From Corella eumyota (taxonomy: Eukaryota > Chordata > Ascidiacea > Phlebobranchia > Corellidae): a stretch of DNA of 64,000 nt. The notes under the pieces are model-generated. The model did not search any database. It was given only the letters and a program-made list of their open reading frames with translations, and had not been told where the DNA came from. The translations under genes and the position numbers were made by a program. This document shows, piece after piece, positions 47,001 to 61,500 of the stretch (position 1 is the first letter of the stretch; each line of letters opens with the position of its first letter). The stretch is taken from positions 7,626,001-7,690,000 of the forward strand of contig OY720102.1 in NCBI GenBank assembly GCA_963082875.1, written 5' to 3'.

Positions 47001-50000
47001 TAAGCTGGGTACGCCAGCTTTAGTTTGTAAAGGCAATGACTGTTTAATGTCAGCTGCCACTGTTTCAGGTTCAATAAGTTTGTAAGACATTTTAGATAGG
47101 GATATATCTGGTGGCTGTTTTTCGACGGTGGTTACAGTCTCGGATTCTGTACGTGCATTTGAAGTTACGTTATGAATAATAGGTAAGGCAGGTTCTTGAG
47201 TTGCAATTGATGTTACAGTTTCGGATTGGACTGCAGTTTCAGTTGGTATCACTTGGTTTTCACATAAAGGTACTAGACCTTCTTCTATTGCTATCAAAGT
47301 TTTTGCAGTAAGTTGCACAGTATTGTTTGGATGTTTAAATTCTTTATCAGACTTAAATGCGCTTTCAGTTACATTTTCATGGTTAGAAACAACCTCATTT
47401 TCTATTGAAACATCCCCATCTTTTTGTATTTCATCATTGGCAACCGTTTTATTTGGTAAAGTGTTGTTGGTTGCCAATTCGTCGTCAGATTTAAAGTCAA
47501 TAACAGCCTGTTCTGAAACAGTGTCATCAACTTGTTTAGCGTCTGTAGAATATTCTTCCTCTTTTAGAATACAATCATTTGTGGTAGGCTTACTAGCGTC
47601 ATCAAGTGGCAATACGTTAATGACGTCGTCTGGTTTAGCATGTGAAGTACTTGTACTCTTTGGTTGAGAAAGTCGTGCATCTAAACATAATGAATCATAA
47701 ACTGTTATCAAATATAACCTATTCATTAATTTCAAATAGACTCTTGGTCAAATTTGTCTATACCTGAATTAACTAAATATACCAAATTTTAGCATCAAAA
47801 TTATAATATGTTTATACCTTAAATCTTATTACTTACGAGATAGCCTAGACGAATTTAACAAACACCATTTTTCCATAACCAATCATATATATTTTAACAA
47901 TTTAAAAAATATAACCTATTTAATTCAACAAAAAACAGTTTCTCACATTTTAAATTAGTCTAAACTGCAAAAAGACGTTAAAGCTCAAGTGCTGGTACTA
48001 AGGTCTAACTAAATTAGCCTTGCCCAGTAAGTATACTAAAACGGCTCCGTTAAATCCAAATAAATCGGATTTGGTCATAGCGATTATGATTACGAGTGTA
48101 ATGTAAACAGCTAACTTAATAAGTAAGTTCCAAGTTATTTGTAAAATTGCAATTAAAAGCATTGTTAAATTGTTAATATTAAATTTTTAAAAAAGCCATT
48201 TTTAAACAAATTTTTGAATAAATGTAAATCTTAATATTTACCTTTATTCTTTTTAGGACTTTTCTTCTTGACCACGTGGTTATCTACCGGTCTTTTATAA
48301 CCCGAACCCTTACCAAGAACTTTTTCCTGAAATTTCACATATTTTCTTTTCGTAGGACTGCCTGGCTTTGGCGTTGCAGTCTTATCTGTTGTTTGGGTTT
48401 TTGCTGAAGAATACTTGTTTGGAAAGGGCTCGATTTTGCTCGTGATATTGCTTGATATAGATGCTGGAAAAGTAAAGGTTGGATAAATGGAAATGTAGCT
48501 CATCTGTTTATCTTTCACCATCATCAAGTTTGGAATTAAAAATTTGATTAAACTATATTATATCACAAATGCTTTTTCTACACATCCAGTCAACTATGAT
48601 ACCGTAATACCGCCCTTAAGTTAACTAAAAATTTAACACTTAAATTAACAATTTATTAGTTGTTTATGCTCTTAATAATTATTACTGTAAAAGCATTATT
48701 AGCGAAATGTTAATGTAGCATCATTACACGTTTATTTAATTACATGCATAATTTAACCAAAGTAATTAAAACTGCATTAATCAAGCTATAAACGATCTAG
48801 TGATTACGTCACTAGTTGGGCATTTTTAACAGTCAACTAAATTATGATTTAAAGTGTTTTGTAATCGTTATAATGCAGTTTTAAAGCTCTTTACACTTAA
48901 CTTGACCAACTTTACAATGCAAGTTATACAAACCAATTATATTTCCAAATACTAGTTAAGAAAGTCATATTATAATCAAATAACTGCAAAAGTAGAACCT
49001 TAAAATTCCAATTTAATTTATAGTTTTTTAGACCCAAAGATTAGCAATATTTATAAAAAAAAATACACTTACATTTTGAAAAGTAAGGGCTGCTACTTTT
49101 TTCTCCAATGTTGTGTTTAATTCGTATTTGTTCCATGTGTTCATAGTCACCTGATGAATTAATGGTAATCGGCCTTCTGGAATAGCGTGACGTAATTGGC
49201 GGGAATTTGCTCGTAATTTCAGGTCGAGTATTGAAGACAGAACTATAGAAATATGACATTTTTTATTTTTATTTTAAATAAATTTAAAGTTGTCCTTCTT
49301 AAATCGAGGATAAATAAAAAAAATAATATTAATTTAAAGTATTTTTCACTAATTTTGGTATTTTTTTAACAATACCCCATTCAAAATATTTTGACATTTT
49401 AAAATGACATTGACAACTAAAAATACGTTTTTAACAAATTGTGGCATTTTGCCGCGGAATATAATAAATTTGTTGTTATATTTGGCCAAAACAAAAACAC
49501 GAAATAGGGTATATAGATTCACGACTGTCTAGTAAACTGTTAAGTAATCAGAGATTGTGATTAATGACTAATTGGCAGTTTTTATATAATATAACACATT
49601 AGTGCGACTTATTTGTTGTTATAGTTTAAGTGTTAAAACATAGTAAATACATTTTTTATCTTGTTAAATTTTTATGATATACCTAAAATTACAAAATATG
49701 TTATATTATCCATTAAAAAAAATCTTAATTTCTTTGGGTTTACTTAACATTTTACGTCATTAGATAAAATCGAAAAAGATAAAGACTTAAAAACCTCACC
49801 TTTTTACTTGATTCCTGGAACCAGCAAACAGTAGATCAGTATCTAGATTTTGAAATGTTTCTTTTGAAGAATCTTGGTAAGTCTTTCGACTCTTTCTTGA
49901 ATCCATTTGTTGAAAATCTCTTCGAGACTTGATAGAAAATATCCTCTGCTGCAACATGTCGGCTACGTTAGGCTGATGTTTACGAAGGGTCAGCAAAAAC

Positions 50001-50830
50001 ATTGGTATGGCACTTCGTTCAGCGTCTACTCTTTCGCTAACGGCGTGTAATATCTTGCCAGCATTAATACCCTTGCTAGCATGTGATAACTCACTGGCTT
50101 GAAAATGGTTGTACAATCGCAACTGGTCCTCTGTAAAGAACCTAAACTTCAATAGCTCCGGTAAAATCCGGTCAAAATCGACTGTAGAAGCTAGCTCTTG
50201 CTTAACTGACCAGAATGCCTGGCGCTGTGCTTTCCAAGTCAAATCTACGTTTAAGTCTTTTCCTTCCATGTTATAATAAGTGGTTTTTAATCCGTTAAAA
50301 GGGTCGCTAGAACCTATATGCTCTTGTTTAGCGCCTTTTAAAAGGCGTGTAAAGTCTACGTACGGATTTATACTTGCAAATGGCTTTTGGTAATAGCCTT
50401 TATAATCACCCGAAATTGCTTCTTGATTTGCTGAAGTCGTAAACACGATGCTGGTATTTTCTATTGGCTCATCTAAGACGATATCAGTTTTTACCCAATC
50501 GGAATAACTATTTATATCCAATGACGCATTTGAGTTTAAAGATAGCCCTTCGTCTTCCCCTGAAAAAATCACGCCGTCAAAACTTGCAGTAGATAAGTAA
50601 GGCGGATAGTCTGGCTCGCTGGCTGTAAAACTCCTTAATCTTTCAAGGGTGGAAGCTCCGTCGCTTAGGCTGTCATGCTTTGATATGACACTGGCTATTT
50701 CTCCATTCGTTACTGTAACTAAAGTCGCCGAACCGTGGCATTTCTGTTTCGGAGATCTTTGCAAGCCTAAGCTGCAGACCGAGCTTTCACTAGCTGAACG
50801 CATAACCTTGCTGTTCCGAAAATCCGCCAT
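41094..50830 (-). CDS. Large scaffold with repeated CARD-like domains and a C-terminal SAM domain
   Basis: Seven exons on the minus strand: 49800-50830, 49073-49242, 48242-48463, 46332-47680, 46146-46240, 42725-45138, 41094-41341. Every junction phase closes, giving 1,842 residues. About 203-296 is a CARD-like death fold (ILPELLKFRFFTEDQLRLY; ILHAVSERVDAERSAIPMFL; NVADML). Similar helical patterns recur at about 812-912 (LVSELTKECVISTRSAWMV) and 1390-1497 (CLDDLVVENLLSEELAKTV). A shorter one lies at 1610-1671 (LVPILIDEEIIEAKTAWIIL). About 1761-1825 is a SAM domain (LDTWCRCHNLP, LKKNGYRDPAHLYDITEDGI, GLTWLEKAKIWL). Linkers are long, Ser/Thr/Lys/Glu-rich and probably disordered. CARD and SAM both polymerise or pair with like domains, so a signalling scaffold for cell death or innate immunity is the natural guess, but I know no family with this layout. 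The first CARD and SAM are the firmest; the middle repeats are inferred. Confidence 0.8.
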
Positions 50831-52543
50831 GTTTTTCTCGCTAAGACTGCGTCGTTAAGATTACGCTTTGTGAGTGCACCCACTCTCTTTCTCTTAATTT
50901 GTTATGAAGAATTCCTGTTTAATGTAATCTGTTGTGTGAGCTAGGTTGCCCGAGGCTGTGATATGACTGTCGCATTGAGAGAAAGCAGAGGTTTGCAATA
51001 TACCAACGTCGTGGATGGCATTATAAAGTCATACGTTTATTGGATATGCGTATGGCGTAAATCTTACTTTAGGACTGTTAACCTTGCAGTGCAATCTACC
51101 GTGATTCTCAACTAAAAAAGATAAACCCCTTTCTTTTGTGAATAACTTATTACAATTTGCTGATTTTAAGAAAACGCTATAATAATTATAAAACGCTATA
51201 ATAAAAACGCTATAAGAAAACGCTATAATAATTGTTTATGTTCGGCTACGCTACACTTCTAATTCACAACTTAAAAGTAGCCTACCGATAATATAGTTTT
51301 AAGCGATCACTACATAAAATCATTAACGATAAAAATTAAAATATGAAATATTGGTCTAATAAACTTTCGGTCAATTAAAAGTTATAGTTTTTAAAATAGT
51401 TTATACTTATAAGCAATATACTGGGTTTGGTGACCATGCCATAAAATAATTAAACTCTTCATGTAAACATTAATACTTTTGGCATGTTTTAAATCATTAA
51501 ATTGATTTTGTCATTTTTTCCCGTCGCATTGTTGTAATATTAATTGTATATCGTATTTATTATTTACTTTTATCAATGCGCGAAAAACCAAAAAAAAAAA
51601 TAGTTAAGCAATATAAGATTTAAACACGAAAACACTAAGTTTAGCCAACTTAATTTAAGTTATAACTATGCATAATTACAAAAAAAAACGACTTATAGAC
51701 TTACAGGGTGATCATATTTTAATTTTGTTATGAAATAGATTTAAACAAATAATATTTCGAATTATTACCATTAACTTAATAATTTAATAAATAAATGATG
51801 TATACTTTTATATGGATTTCGTTGGAATAACTTGATTCTAAATATTTAAAAATTAGGCATGCGTTAACACATAACTAATTGCTACAAATCAAATTACGCG
51901 CCTTATTTTTCCCCGGGAAAATTTTAAAGGGCAAAAAAAAAACACGTCGACCATAGTCGATTTTTTTCACAGGCAGCCACAGCTGCTAATGTTAAACCAG
52001 TTTTTCTTTAAAACTATTCTAATTATTGACAATACATTTAAACACAAAAAAGTTGTACATAATTAAACTATATGATCTATATTTATACACATTAACAACA
52101 TCACAATACATAACCTAGCAGGACTATTAAAAATGCAACTTCTATATAACAATATCTGTTAAAATCGTATAAAACATGATACTTAAACATTTTAGCTACC
52201 AAAGCCTAAAACATACCTTACTGGCTTAAAATACCAAAATTTAACTTAATATTAAACGTGTTAAAAGGGACTCTGCTTTTAAATAAAGTACCAAACGTAT
52301 CAATTTATAATAAATACACTAACTAGTAAAAGACATAGCATAAAAACCGTATACCTTTTTCTACACACAAAAAACCGGCTAGCATACTTATTAAACTACC
52401 CTAACACAAAAAACTAAATACCTTAAACTCTGCAACAACTATACACACTCAAACTATGAACCTAAATTTAAACTCTGAATCCTGTTGCTAGATTTTTAAC
52501 TTGATTTTTGTACGGTTATTGCTGCACAAACAGACCTATGCTT
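50831..52543. other. Intergenic region 5' of the CARD-SAM gene
   Basis: It contains the presumed promoter of the CARD-SAM gene. Near 51170-51235 the short sequence 'aaaacgctataataa' is repeated about four times. The rest is AT-rich with no coding frame. Confidence 0.45.
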
Positions 52544-55500
52544 TCAATGCCAAGAAAACTTGTAATAAAGTAAAAGCCTCAAATATTCATTTAGCATAGG
52601 AAGAGTGTTTGGCCTCCCACTGCTCGGTGGGAGGCCTCCCATTTCAACTCTTCAACCGTAAGTTTAAGCAGAAATAATTTGGATTAAAATAAAACGAAAA
52701 CCTTAGCGTTTGTGGTGACCAGTCGTTAGGTAAATTCATTATAAGAACTACAACTAAATGTTCATGATATTCAATATAAAAAATGTCAACTGACTATAGC
52801 GTCATTTAGGTTATTATTTTTTTTTAATTAAGGTTTAACTGTTTGATAAATAAACAAGTTAGTGCATAAATTATAAAATATATATTATTATAAGAAAAAA
52901 TTTATTAGATAGTCCCCATTGTTATTAATTATTAAGGTACTATGAGAATTTTTTAATTTTTGAATAATAATAAAGTACAAACTATGGCCCTTCAGCGCCC
53001 ACATCCGACTAATTTCTATCGTGGCCGTAAAGAACCAATTTCAAAACGGTGAAAGTTATCTATCTATTCTATGGATGTAAAGAAAACAATCTTACAGCAT
53101 AATAACTCACTGTTACATTTCTAATTTCTGTCTATATCATCCCATGCCATTTTTTATGTTTTATCAAACGATATATTTGTTAATAATTGTCATGTGTCGT
53201 TTGATCTCAGCAAATGTATGTTAAAAAACCTACTTAAAAAATGCTACGACATGGAAGCAGTAGAAACAAACCAAGAGAGACAGTATTTTGGTTACTATTT
53301 TTTATCCTCGATTTGGGAAAGGCCGACTTTACGACCTAAACTTAGAGTAACTACAGTTACCCCTAGGGATTTTTGAGAATTTTAAAGATTAAAATTGCCC
53401 AATAAACAAACTGCTATTTAAGTTAGGCTAAGCAGGAGTTTATATCGTTCAGAGTGCCTTGCGTATAAGCACTTGAGGCGCTACAGCATTAGAGCAAGCG
53501 GCTCTTGTCCGGTAGTGTGGCGAACCGGTCATGGCGTCGGACTACGAGCCGAAAGTTTCGGGTTCGAGCCGCACCAACGTCACACTATTCGCCCTTGAGC
53601 CCGGCGTTTACGGATAGCTCAAAACACGTCATAACAGCACACCCTTAGGGTGATATGAAAAAAAATAGAGCAGTGGGGATCGAACTAAGGACCTCATGCA
53701 ATAAAGCCAACTGTTTTGACCACTAAACCACGCATCGCAATATTTTAAACCAATCTGCAATCTAATAACTTACCTCAATTTCCTAATTTTAAAACCAATC
53801 TGCAGTGCACGATGTGATTTTATATAACAAATACAAAAAAAGGAACAAATAGTAGTAATAGGACCGGGGTTTTCCCCGCGAATTGTACAAGTGACGCAAA
53901 TAGAAAAAGGCGACGACAGCATCTCGCATCATATAAGAATACAAAAAGATTGTCGAACGACCGGTGAATAGTTAGGTTGAGTGTGGCACCATGTAGAAAG
54001 TAGAAAAAAAATTAATAAGCCACGTCTTTAAAATTAAAACAAAAAAAAATAAAAATATTTCAAAAAAAAAAAAAAAAATTTTTTTTTGAAAAAAATTTTA
54101 AAAGTTATTTTCAGAAAGTAAAAAAAAAAATTTTAATATCGTAAAAACACCTAATGTTGACGTGAAAAAACACACACAATAAACAAAAGCTCGTATAAAA
54201 CTTACAGGGTAAACTTCAATAAAATTTAAAACAAAAAAGACATCTTTTTAGCACCTTGCGTTGCTTACATAGAAAATAAAAATTAAAAACAAGAAAAAAA
54301 AATTTGCTATTGGTGATATTATATGAAAATTAAAAATAAAAAATGATTTTTTGCAAGGAAAAAAATTAACCAAGCAAACTAAAGGTAGAAATATAAACGC
54401 AATTTTCATGTTAAGCAGCAAAGAAAAAAGAAAAATATTTAATGGTTAAAAAGTTATTCGAAAAACACCAAAAATCTTGAATTGAAAATTTTCCAAAAAA
54501 GTTTTTCCTTAAAAACCAGTTTGTAAAATATCTATATGAAGTGTTGAAAATCCATTAACACTATTTAATTATAAAATACGCAAGTGCAGTGGAAATATAT
54601 ATAAAGTGATTTTTAAAGCCTTTTTTTGGTGGTATAAAAAACTCCCTTTAAAATGTGAAAACGCGTCTTTTGGGTATTTATAAAAAGAATATTATCCAAA
54701 AATCTCTTAAGCGATTTCTGATTTGTCCAAACTGATTGAACGAAGAGGCTTCATTTGTTCCTGCTGAAAAATTTTTTATTTTTTAATTTTATTTTTAATT
54801 TATTTTTATATTTGCGCCAGAACACTTGGCTTCACTACATGAGGTCATGGGTTCGATCCCTACTGCTCCCATGCTGTAATGCCCTTGTAAGCGGCTATAA
54901 AGGGGAATATAATCTCCTGTTAACCCAGCACTTAATCAGCAGTTTAATTATCGGGCAATTATAATCTATATTATTCTTTAACTGCCAATGGCAACTCGAG
55001 ACTGGGTTGGGGATACAAAAGTTACTCTTTTGTTTAGGTTGTGAAACTGACTTTCCCACATTGAGGATAAACAAATATAAAAATAATAATTTTGTCGTTA
55101 GTTGAATTTTACAAAAAATTTGTATTAAATTTTTAATTATTTTTAATTTACTTACTTTATGCCTATCTGTAGGAGATTCTTTTTTCCTTTGTCGGAAAAA
55201 CTAAAATTAAAAAAAAATTTAAAAATATTTATGTTATGAAATATTATATGTAAACAAAAATGCCCTTTTTCCATAATTAATTGTCTGGTAGTGCGTAAAA
55301 ACTTGCTTCAATAAAACAGTTTTTAAAATTAAATAAGAACAAAATTTGTTCATTTTTATAAGTGAAATCAAACATGATAAAAAAAATAAATATATGTTTT
55401 TAGTTACAAGACCATTCAAATGGCTAACAAATTTTTTTTGTTACATTATAGTAAAAAAAAGTTTGAGAAAATATTTACAAAAATTACAAAAAAAATTTGA

Positions 55501-58500
55501 AAAATATTTTGCTTACTTTGCAAAATAAAAGAACTAAAAGTACGAGGACAAAAACCACCGCCGACGCTATGACGACTTGGATGGCAACATAACCGACCTC
55601 CTCCGCTTCTGTATTCTCCTGAACGGGAAGAAGATCTGGATCTTCCGAAGTGAGAGGAAGAGGAGATGAAGAAGGAAAATTTGCTAAAAAATAGTTTTTT
55701 TTTTTTAGTTTTTTTAGAGTTTTTAAAAGCAAAAAAAAATAGTGTTGAATTTTGTAATAAAAAATATTTTTAACTTAAAATATTGCAAACAAAAATTTAT
55801 TTTTAAAATTTTTTAAAAAATTTTTGACTTACTGCAATCCACAGTTTGTGCATTTTCGTCAATAAACCATGACGAGCACGAGCAATCGTCTGTTACACAC
55901 TGTGCGTTGGGGTAAGCGGGGCAAGGAGAGGGTCCCATCATCATGCAGGGATCAAACTCACAATTTCCGCACCCATTCTCGTCTGCAAAAAAATAGAAAA
56001 AAATTGAATATTTTATAAATATGGTTGTTTTTTTATATTTATTTATCCTCGATGTGGGAAGGACGACTTTATGACGTAAACATAGAGTAACATCAGTTAC
56101 TCTGACAAAGTCTTAAGTTGCCTTCGGCAGTTTGGGATATTATAGATTATAATTATTCTATAAATAGCTGCTAATTAAGTGTTGGCTCAGCAGGAGTGCA
56201 TACCTATAACATTGCCTTACTCAAGGGTGCTACAACATGAGAGCAGTGGTGATAAAACCCAGAACCTCATCTAGTTAAGCCAAGTGTTGTAACCACTACA
56301 CCACAATGGCAGTTGTAACCCACTCATTTGCAATAATGTTTGATAAAAGTGGGTTAAAATTGAAGGAAAATTTACTGTGGCCCCCACAAAGGTGTTATAT
56401 GTATATTGACTTGATTTTTTTAATTTTTTGTGCAAAATATTCTTGATTTCAAAATTATACGGAATTTTTATGCTAAAGACCAGATCTAGAAAATTTAATA
56501 TTAAACTATATGGCAAATTTCCAACTGGGCTGTATATTAAAAATCAGTGCATCTTGTTAAGCAGTAAATTATAAAGTGTAGCGGTGGCATTACTTAAATC
56601 ACAAATATTTACATTTAGCATGTAAATATAAGTTAAATATTAGCCAAAGTCAATTAAGTTAAGGAAAGATATGTGATTTGCAATCTTGGGCTTGTGTAAA
56701 CTATAGTCAAACAAGTGCTAAAAAACCATGAGTGCACTTCAAAGTGATTAAGCGATTTTTACACCACTCAAATTTCCGTTGACATATTTTTTTAAGAAAA
56801 AACATGTATTTAATTTGTGTATAATTGAAACTAGGTGAGAAACTAGGTTAAGGTTTAAAAAGTTACTAATCATAAAATTCTAAGTTTAAATATTAAAAAA
56901 ACTTTTTGAAAGTTTTTTAAATTTTGAACTTAACATTTTATTCATTGCATTTAAAAAAAATCTTATACAAAAAAGTCTTTCAAAAGCACTAATAAAAGAC
57001 TTGAATAATTGCAGTTCAAGCACATGTATAAAACCAGTGGGTAAAGTGATTAAAAAACTTGGCTTTAGTACATGAGGCTCTGGGTTCGATTACCACTGCT
57101 CTCATGCTGTAGCGAAATTAGGTAAAAAATAGTAAAAGCCCCTGCTAAGTCAATCAAAATCAGCAGCTTATTTATCGGGTAATTATAATCTATAATAACC
57201 CAAACTGACAAAGGCAACGCAAAACTGGATCGGGTTACCTGATGTTACTTTATGTTTGGGATGTGAAGTCGACCTTTTCACATTGAGGATAAACAAATAT
57301 AAAAAAATATTAAAAAGCATACCTGGGGTTGGCTCAAACATAGGCACAAAATCCGGTTGAAATCCCGGAATAGGAATAGTAATTTGGTTGTTAGCTAAAA
57401 AAACAAAAAAAATAAAATTAAAAAAACAACTTAATACCACTTCTTAGAAATTACTTCAATTTGCCACTTTCTTATATTTTTGTCTGTTAGTATAAACAAG
57501 GTAATCTTAATTATATGGCATGAGCACTTGTTATTTTTATAACCCACATAAAGTGTAATGAAAAATAATTAGAGATAATAAGATAATTAAATAACAATGT
57601 ACAGGCTGGTATAATTTCATAAAAGTGGAAATAAAAATAAAGCCTTGAGATATAATCAAGAAAAACTAAAATATTTTAAATGCTTAAAGATGTTTAAAAC
57701 TAATGCTTCGATAAATAAAATTAATTTTTTATCTAAATTTAAATTTTTTTTATTTTAATTTATTTTCAATTTTTTTTAATTTTTTTTACCTGAATCTAAA
57801 AGATTTACATCTTTGCAGCATACTGACACCGTGTGGCCAGCTACATGCTTGCACAAGTGTTCTTTCGGGCATTGTGTCGAGTCATCGCACAGAGATACTG
57901 ACTCATCAACTCGAAGCGGGGAATCGCAAACAATTTTGAAGTCTAAAAAATATTTTCAAAAATTTTTAAACTAGAACTAAAAATTTAATAAAATTGTAAA
58001 GAGTGTTTAGTTTGACACTAGGCAAAAAATAAAGTTGTCAGAGTCGCATTAGTTTAATTTAGAGCCGTAATAAAAAGGGAATGTGTAATTTAGGAATGAA
58101 AAATGAAGAAAGCTAAAAAGGAGAGGCAGAATCTCAAAAAATAAAATGTTAAAATCATGTAGCTGTTTATTTGTATTTACGTCAATATTATTTTAAAAAT
58201 TAAACTGCATTTTCCAAAAAGGTTAAGGGCAAGCTGGGGTTATTTAAAATTGTCTCATTGTCAGTTTTTGGTTTTATGACAGTAACGCTAAACAAAAAGA
58301 GCGATTTTCACATTTTATTTTTTGAAATTCTGCCCCTCCTTTTTTTATTTCTTCATTTTCCATTTCCTTCTTGTTAAGCAACCCATGTTAAAGTGTTCAC
58401 ACTTTTGTTCTTTTTACATACAGTAACTCCTGTAGCTTATACTTTATAGAGCACCTACTTAAAAAGATATTTAAAGGTCTAAAAGCTTACAAAATACCAT

Positions 58501-61500
58501 GTTAAACTTAATTTAACAGCTCAAAAAAAATATGCACCAGTAAAATTTAGACAAATTGGGCGAACCTTTTTAAAAAGATTACAGATATACTGAATCAAAA
58601 AATCATGGATTCTTCCTATCTCTAGCAATAATAAACATTTAATTTTATAACATGAGAATTTTTAGTTAGGCTATACATTTTTTTTAATTTTAGTAATGAC
58701 AATTTAACATAGGCCCTTTGTTTTTTGTGAGTTTTGGTAAATTTTCGTAAATCAATATTATTATGCCAGTAAAAATAACCACGTGTCAGCACTTTGTGAT
58801 TTTCCACGCACAATTGATCATAAGATAAGCTAAGTAAGACAATACTTGGCAGAGAACACACTTGCAATTTGCCTATATCCACGTCTTGTTGATTTTTCAA
58901 ACCACAACCAAGTTGTTTTTCCCAATTTCGAAATAAAAATCAAAATATTTTCGAAGCATCATCGCAAGACAGGCAACATTACCCTTATCTAATCTCGTGT
59001 TGTAATCTCATAAAATATTCAACTCTACTTTATCAGTCGAAAAATCAATCATAAACATACGTAAATTGAATATTATTAATCTTACTTATGCATTGAGGTA
59101 GCATGGGGCATGGTTCTTTGAAACATTTTGATTTTTCCATTACGCAGTCTCGCGCACCGCAGTCAATTGTCTGAAAAATAAAAATTGCGATTTAAAAATG
59201 GGATTAAGAAATAAATTAAAATTTATTACTGAAACTTTACACAAAAAATTAGGCTGGTAAGATTTAATTTTTTAATTGTTTATTTATATATATATATTCT
59301 ATTATATTAAAACATAAGAAAAAATCTTATTTTACTTAACAAAACAAATAAAAAAACACCTAATTTAAATTTAAATTGTATATATAAAAAGTATGAAAAA
59401 TGTAACTTAATATAAAAATTAGGCTGAAAGAATTTAAGTTTTTAATTTATTATTTATTTTTTAATATGTTAATAACACGGCAAAAAAAAAAACAATTTTA
59501 ACCAACAAAACCAATAAGGAAATGAATATACTAAAATTTTACTATAAATTATACAAAAAATAAAAAATGTAACTTAATAAAAAAAAATTACCTGGTGAAA
59601 TTGAATTTTTAATTGTTTATTTATTTTTTTAAATAATATTAACACAATTTGAAATAATTTTAACCAACAAAAATATATATGCCCAAATTTTACTTCAAAT
59701 TAAAAAAAAGTCTGAAAAATATAACTTGATATAAAAAATTAAATATATATACTGGTAGAATTTAATTGTTTTTTGTTTATTTATTGTTTAATATATTCAC
59801 AACACAAAACAATTTTTAACTAACAAAACTAATGGAGATATAAACTCGCCAAAACGTTACTTCAAATTATACAAAAAGTACGAAAAATGTAAACTAGTAT
59901 AAAAAAATATGCAAGTAGAATTAAATACTTTAACTGTTTATTTATTGTTTAATATATTAACAACACAACCAAAAAATAATTTTTAACCAATAAAACCGAT
60001 AAAGAAATAAATATACCTAAATTTTACTTTAAATTATACAAAAAGTACAAAAAAAATGTAACTTAATATAAAAAAATATGCGAGTAGAATTAAATACTTT
60101 AACTGTTTATTTATTGTTTAACATATTAACAACACAAACAAAAAAAGTCATAAATGTTGCCCCAAAATTAACTTTAAATTATGCGAAAAAGTGTAAAAAT
60201 GGTAAGAATTTTAAACAGAATGTTTTTGTTTGAGTCTGGTTTCAAATAAAATGCTAAAAATTAAACTATTCCTTAAATTCAAGCTAAAAATAAAAAACCT
60301 AATTGTGAATTCACCCAAAACAAGATTCAAGCCCCCAATTCAAAGTTCTTAATGGCAATAAAATCAGCAGCTAAGTGATTTAGATAAAAACAAATAGAAA
60401 AAAAATTGTTTTGACGACTGACTTTTCTCCAAAAACAAGTTGGGTACAAAATAAAATTCGATCCCCTTTTATTTGTTATGTTGTAGACTGTATGTAGCCA
60501 CTCGGAATTTAAGTTTATTTATTCTCGATTTTTGAACAATTGGAAAAAAATTTAATTGTTTAAATTGGTGGCATAGCTTTACATAATAAAAGAATTTAAG
60601 GGAATTTTAATAGCGCATTTATATTCTTAAAAAAATCTAATAATTTTATTTTTAAATTGCTTAAAGATTTATTTAAATAAGTTATATATAATATAAAAAT
60701 ATATTTACATAATAAAAGAATTTAAGGGGATTTTAATAGTCCATTTATATTCTTAAAAAAAATCCAATAATTTTATTTTTAAATTGCTTTAAGTTTTATT
60801 CTAAGAACAGTTTATTTAAGAAGGTTATATAATAAAATTAATTTTATAAAATTTTTTAATCCCTATAGCCTAAAGCCAAATAGGTAACAAGTTCACTAAA
60901 AATTTAAATTGTTGTTCTCACATATAATTTGTAAAATGTTATAACCCATTTTCTATATTTTGTTGCAAAAAATGCCATTAACCGACAATTAAAAAATATA
61001 ATAAAATACAAAAAAAAAATAAATTTTAAACTTTTTTTAAAATTTGATATTTGATTTTTCCAAATTTTTTTAAATTAGGAATGACAATATAAAATAAAAA
61101 GTAATACTTATAAGATGAAACGTAAAGACGCAAGATTACTGTTAAGCTGGCACAACTAGCAGGGAGAGTTAAAAGAGGTATAATTTGAACAAATTATGCA
61201 CTTCAGGGAGAAGCAAGTTACAAAGGGAATTCTTCGTGACTTGAAGCATATCATTTTACGGCAAAACCAACGCAGAGACAAACAAACTTGAAATGCCAAA
61301 TAAAAATAGCCACAGTTTTGTAACAGGCATTTTAAAGGGCTTAGCCGCTACATATGAAAATTGCAAGCACAACCATTTTGAAGCATTTCGAACCAAAATT
61401 TAATTTTCAAAAAAAAATGTCTTTCCAAAAAAATTTATTTTTGTTGTTGCAATTTGTAAGACTTAGTTATTTTTATATATACAATATTTGTTTTGGAGAT

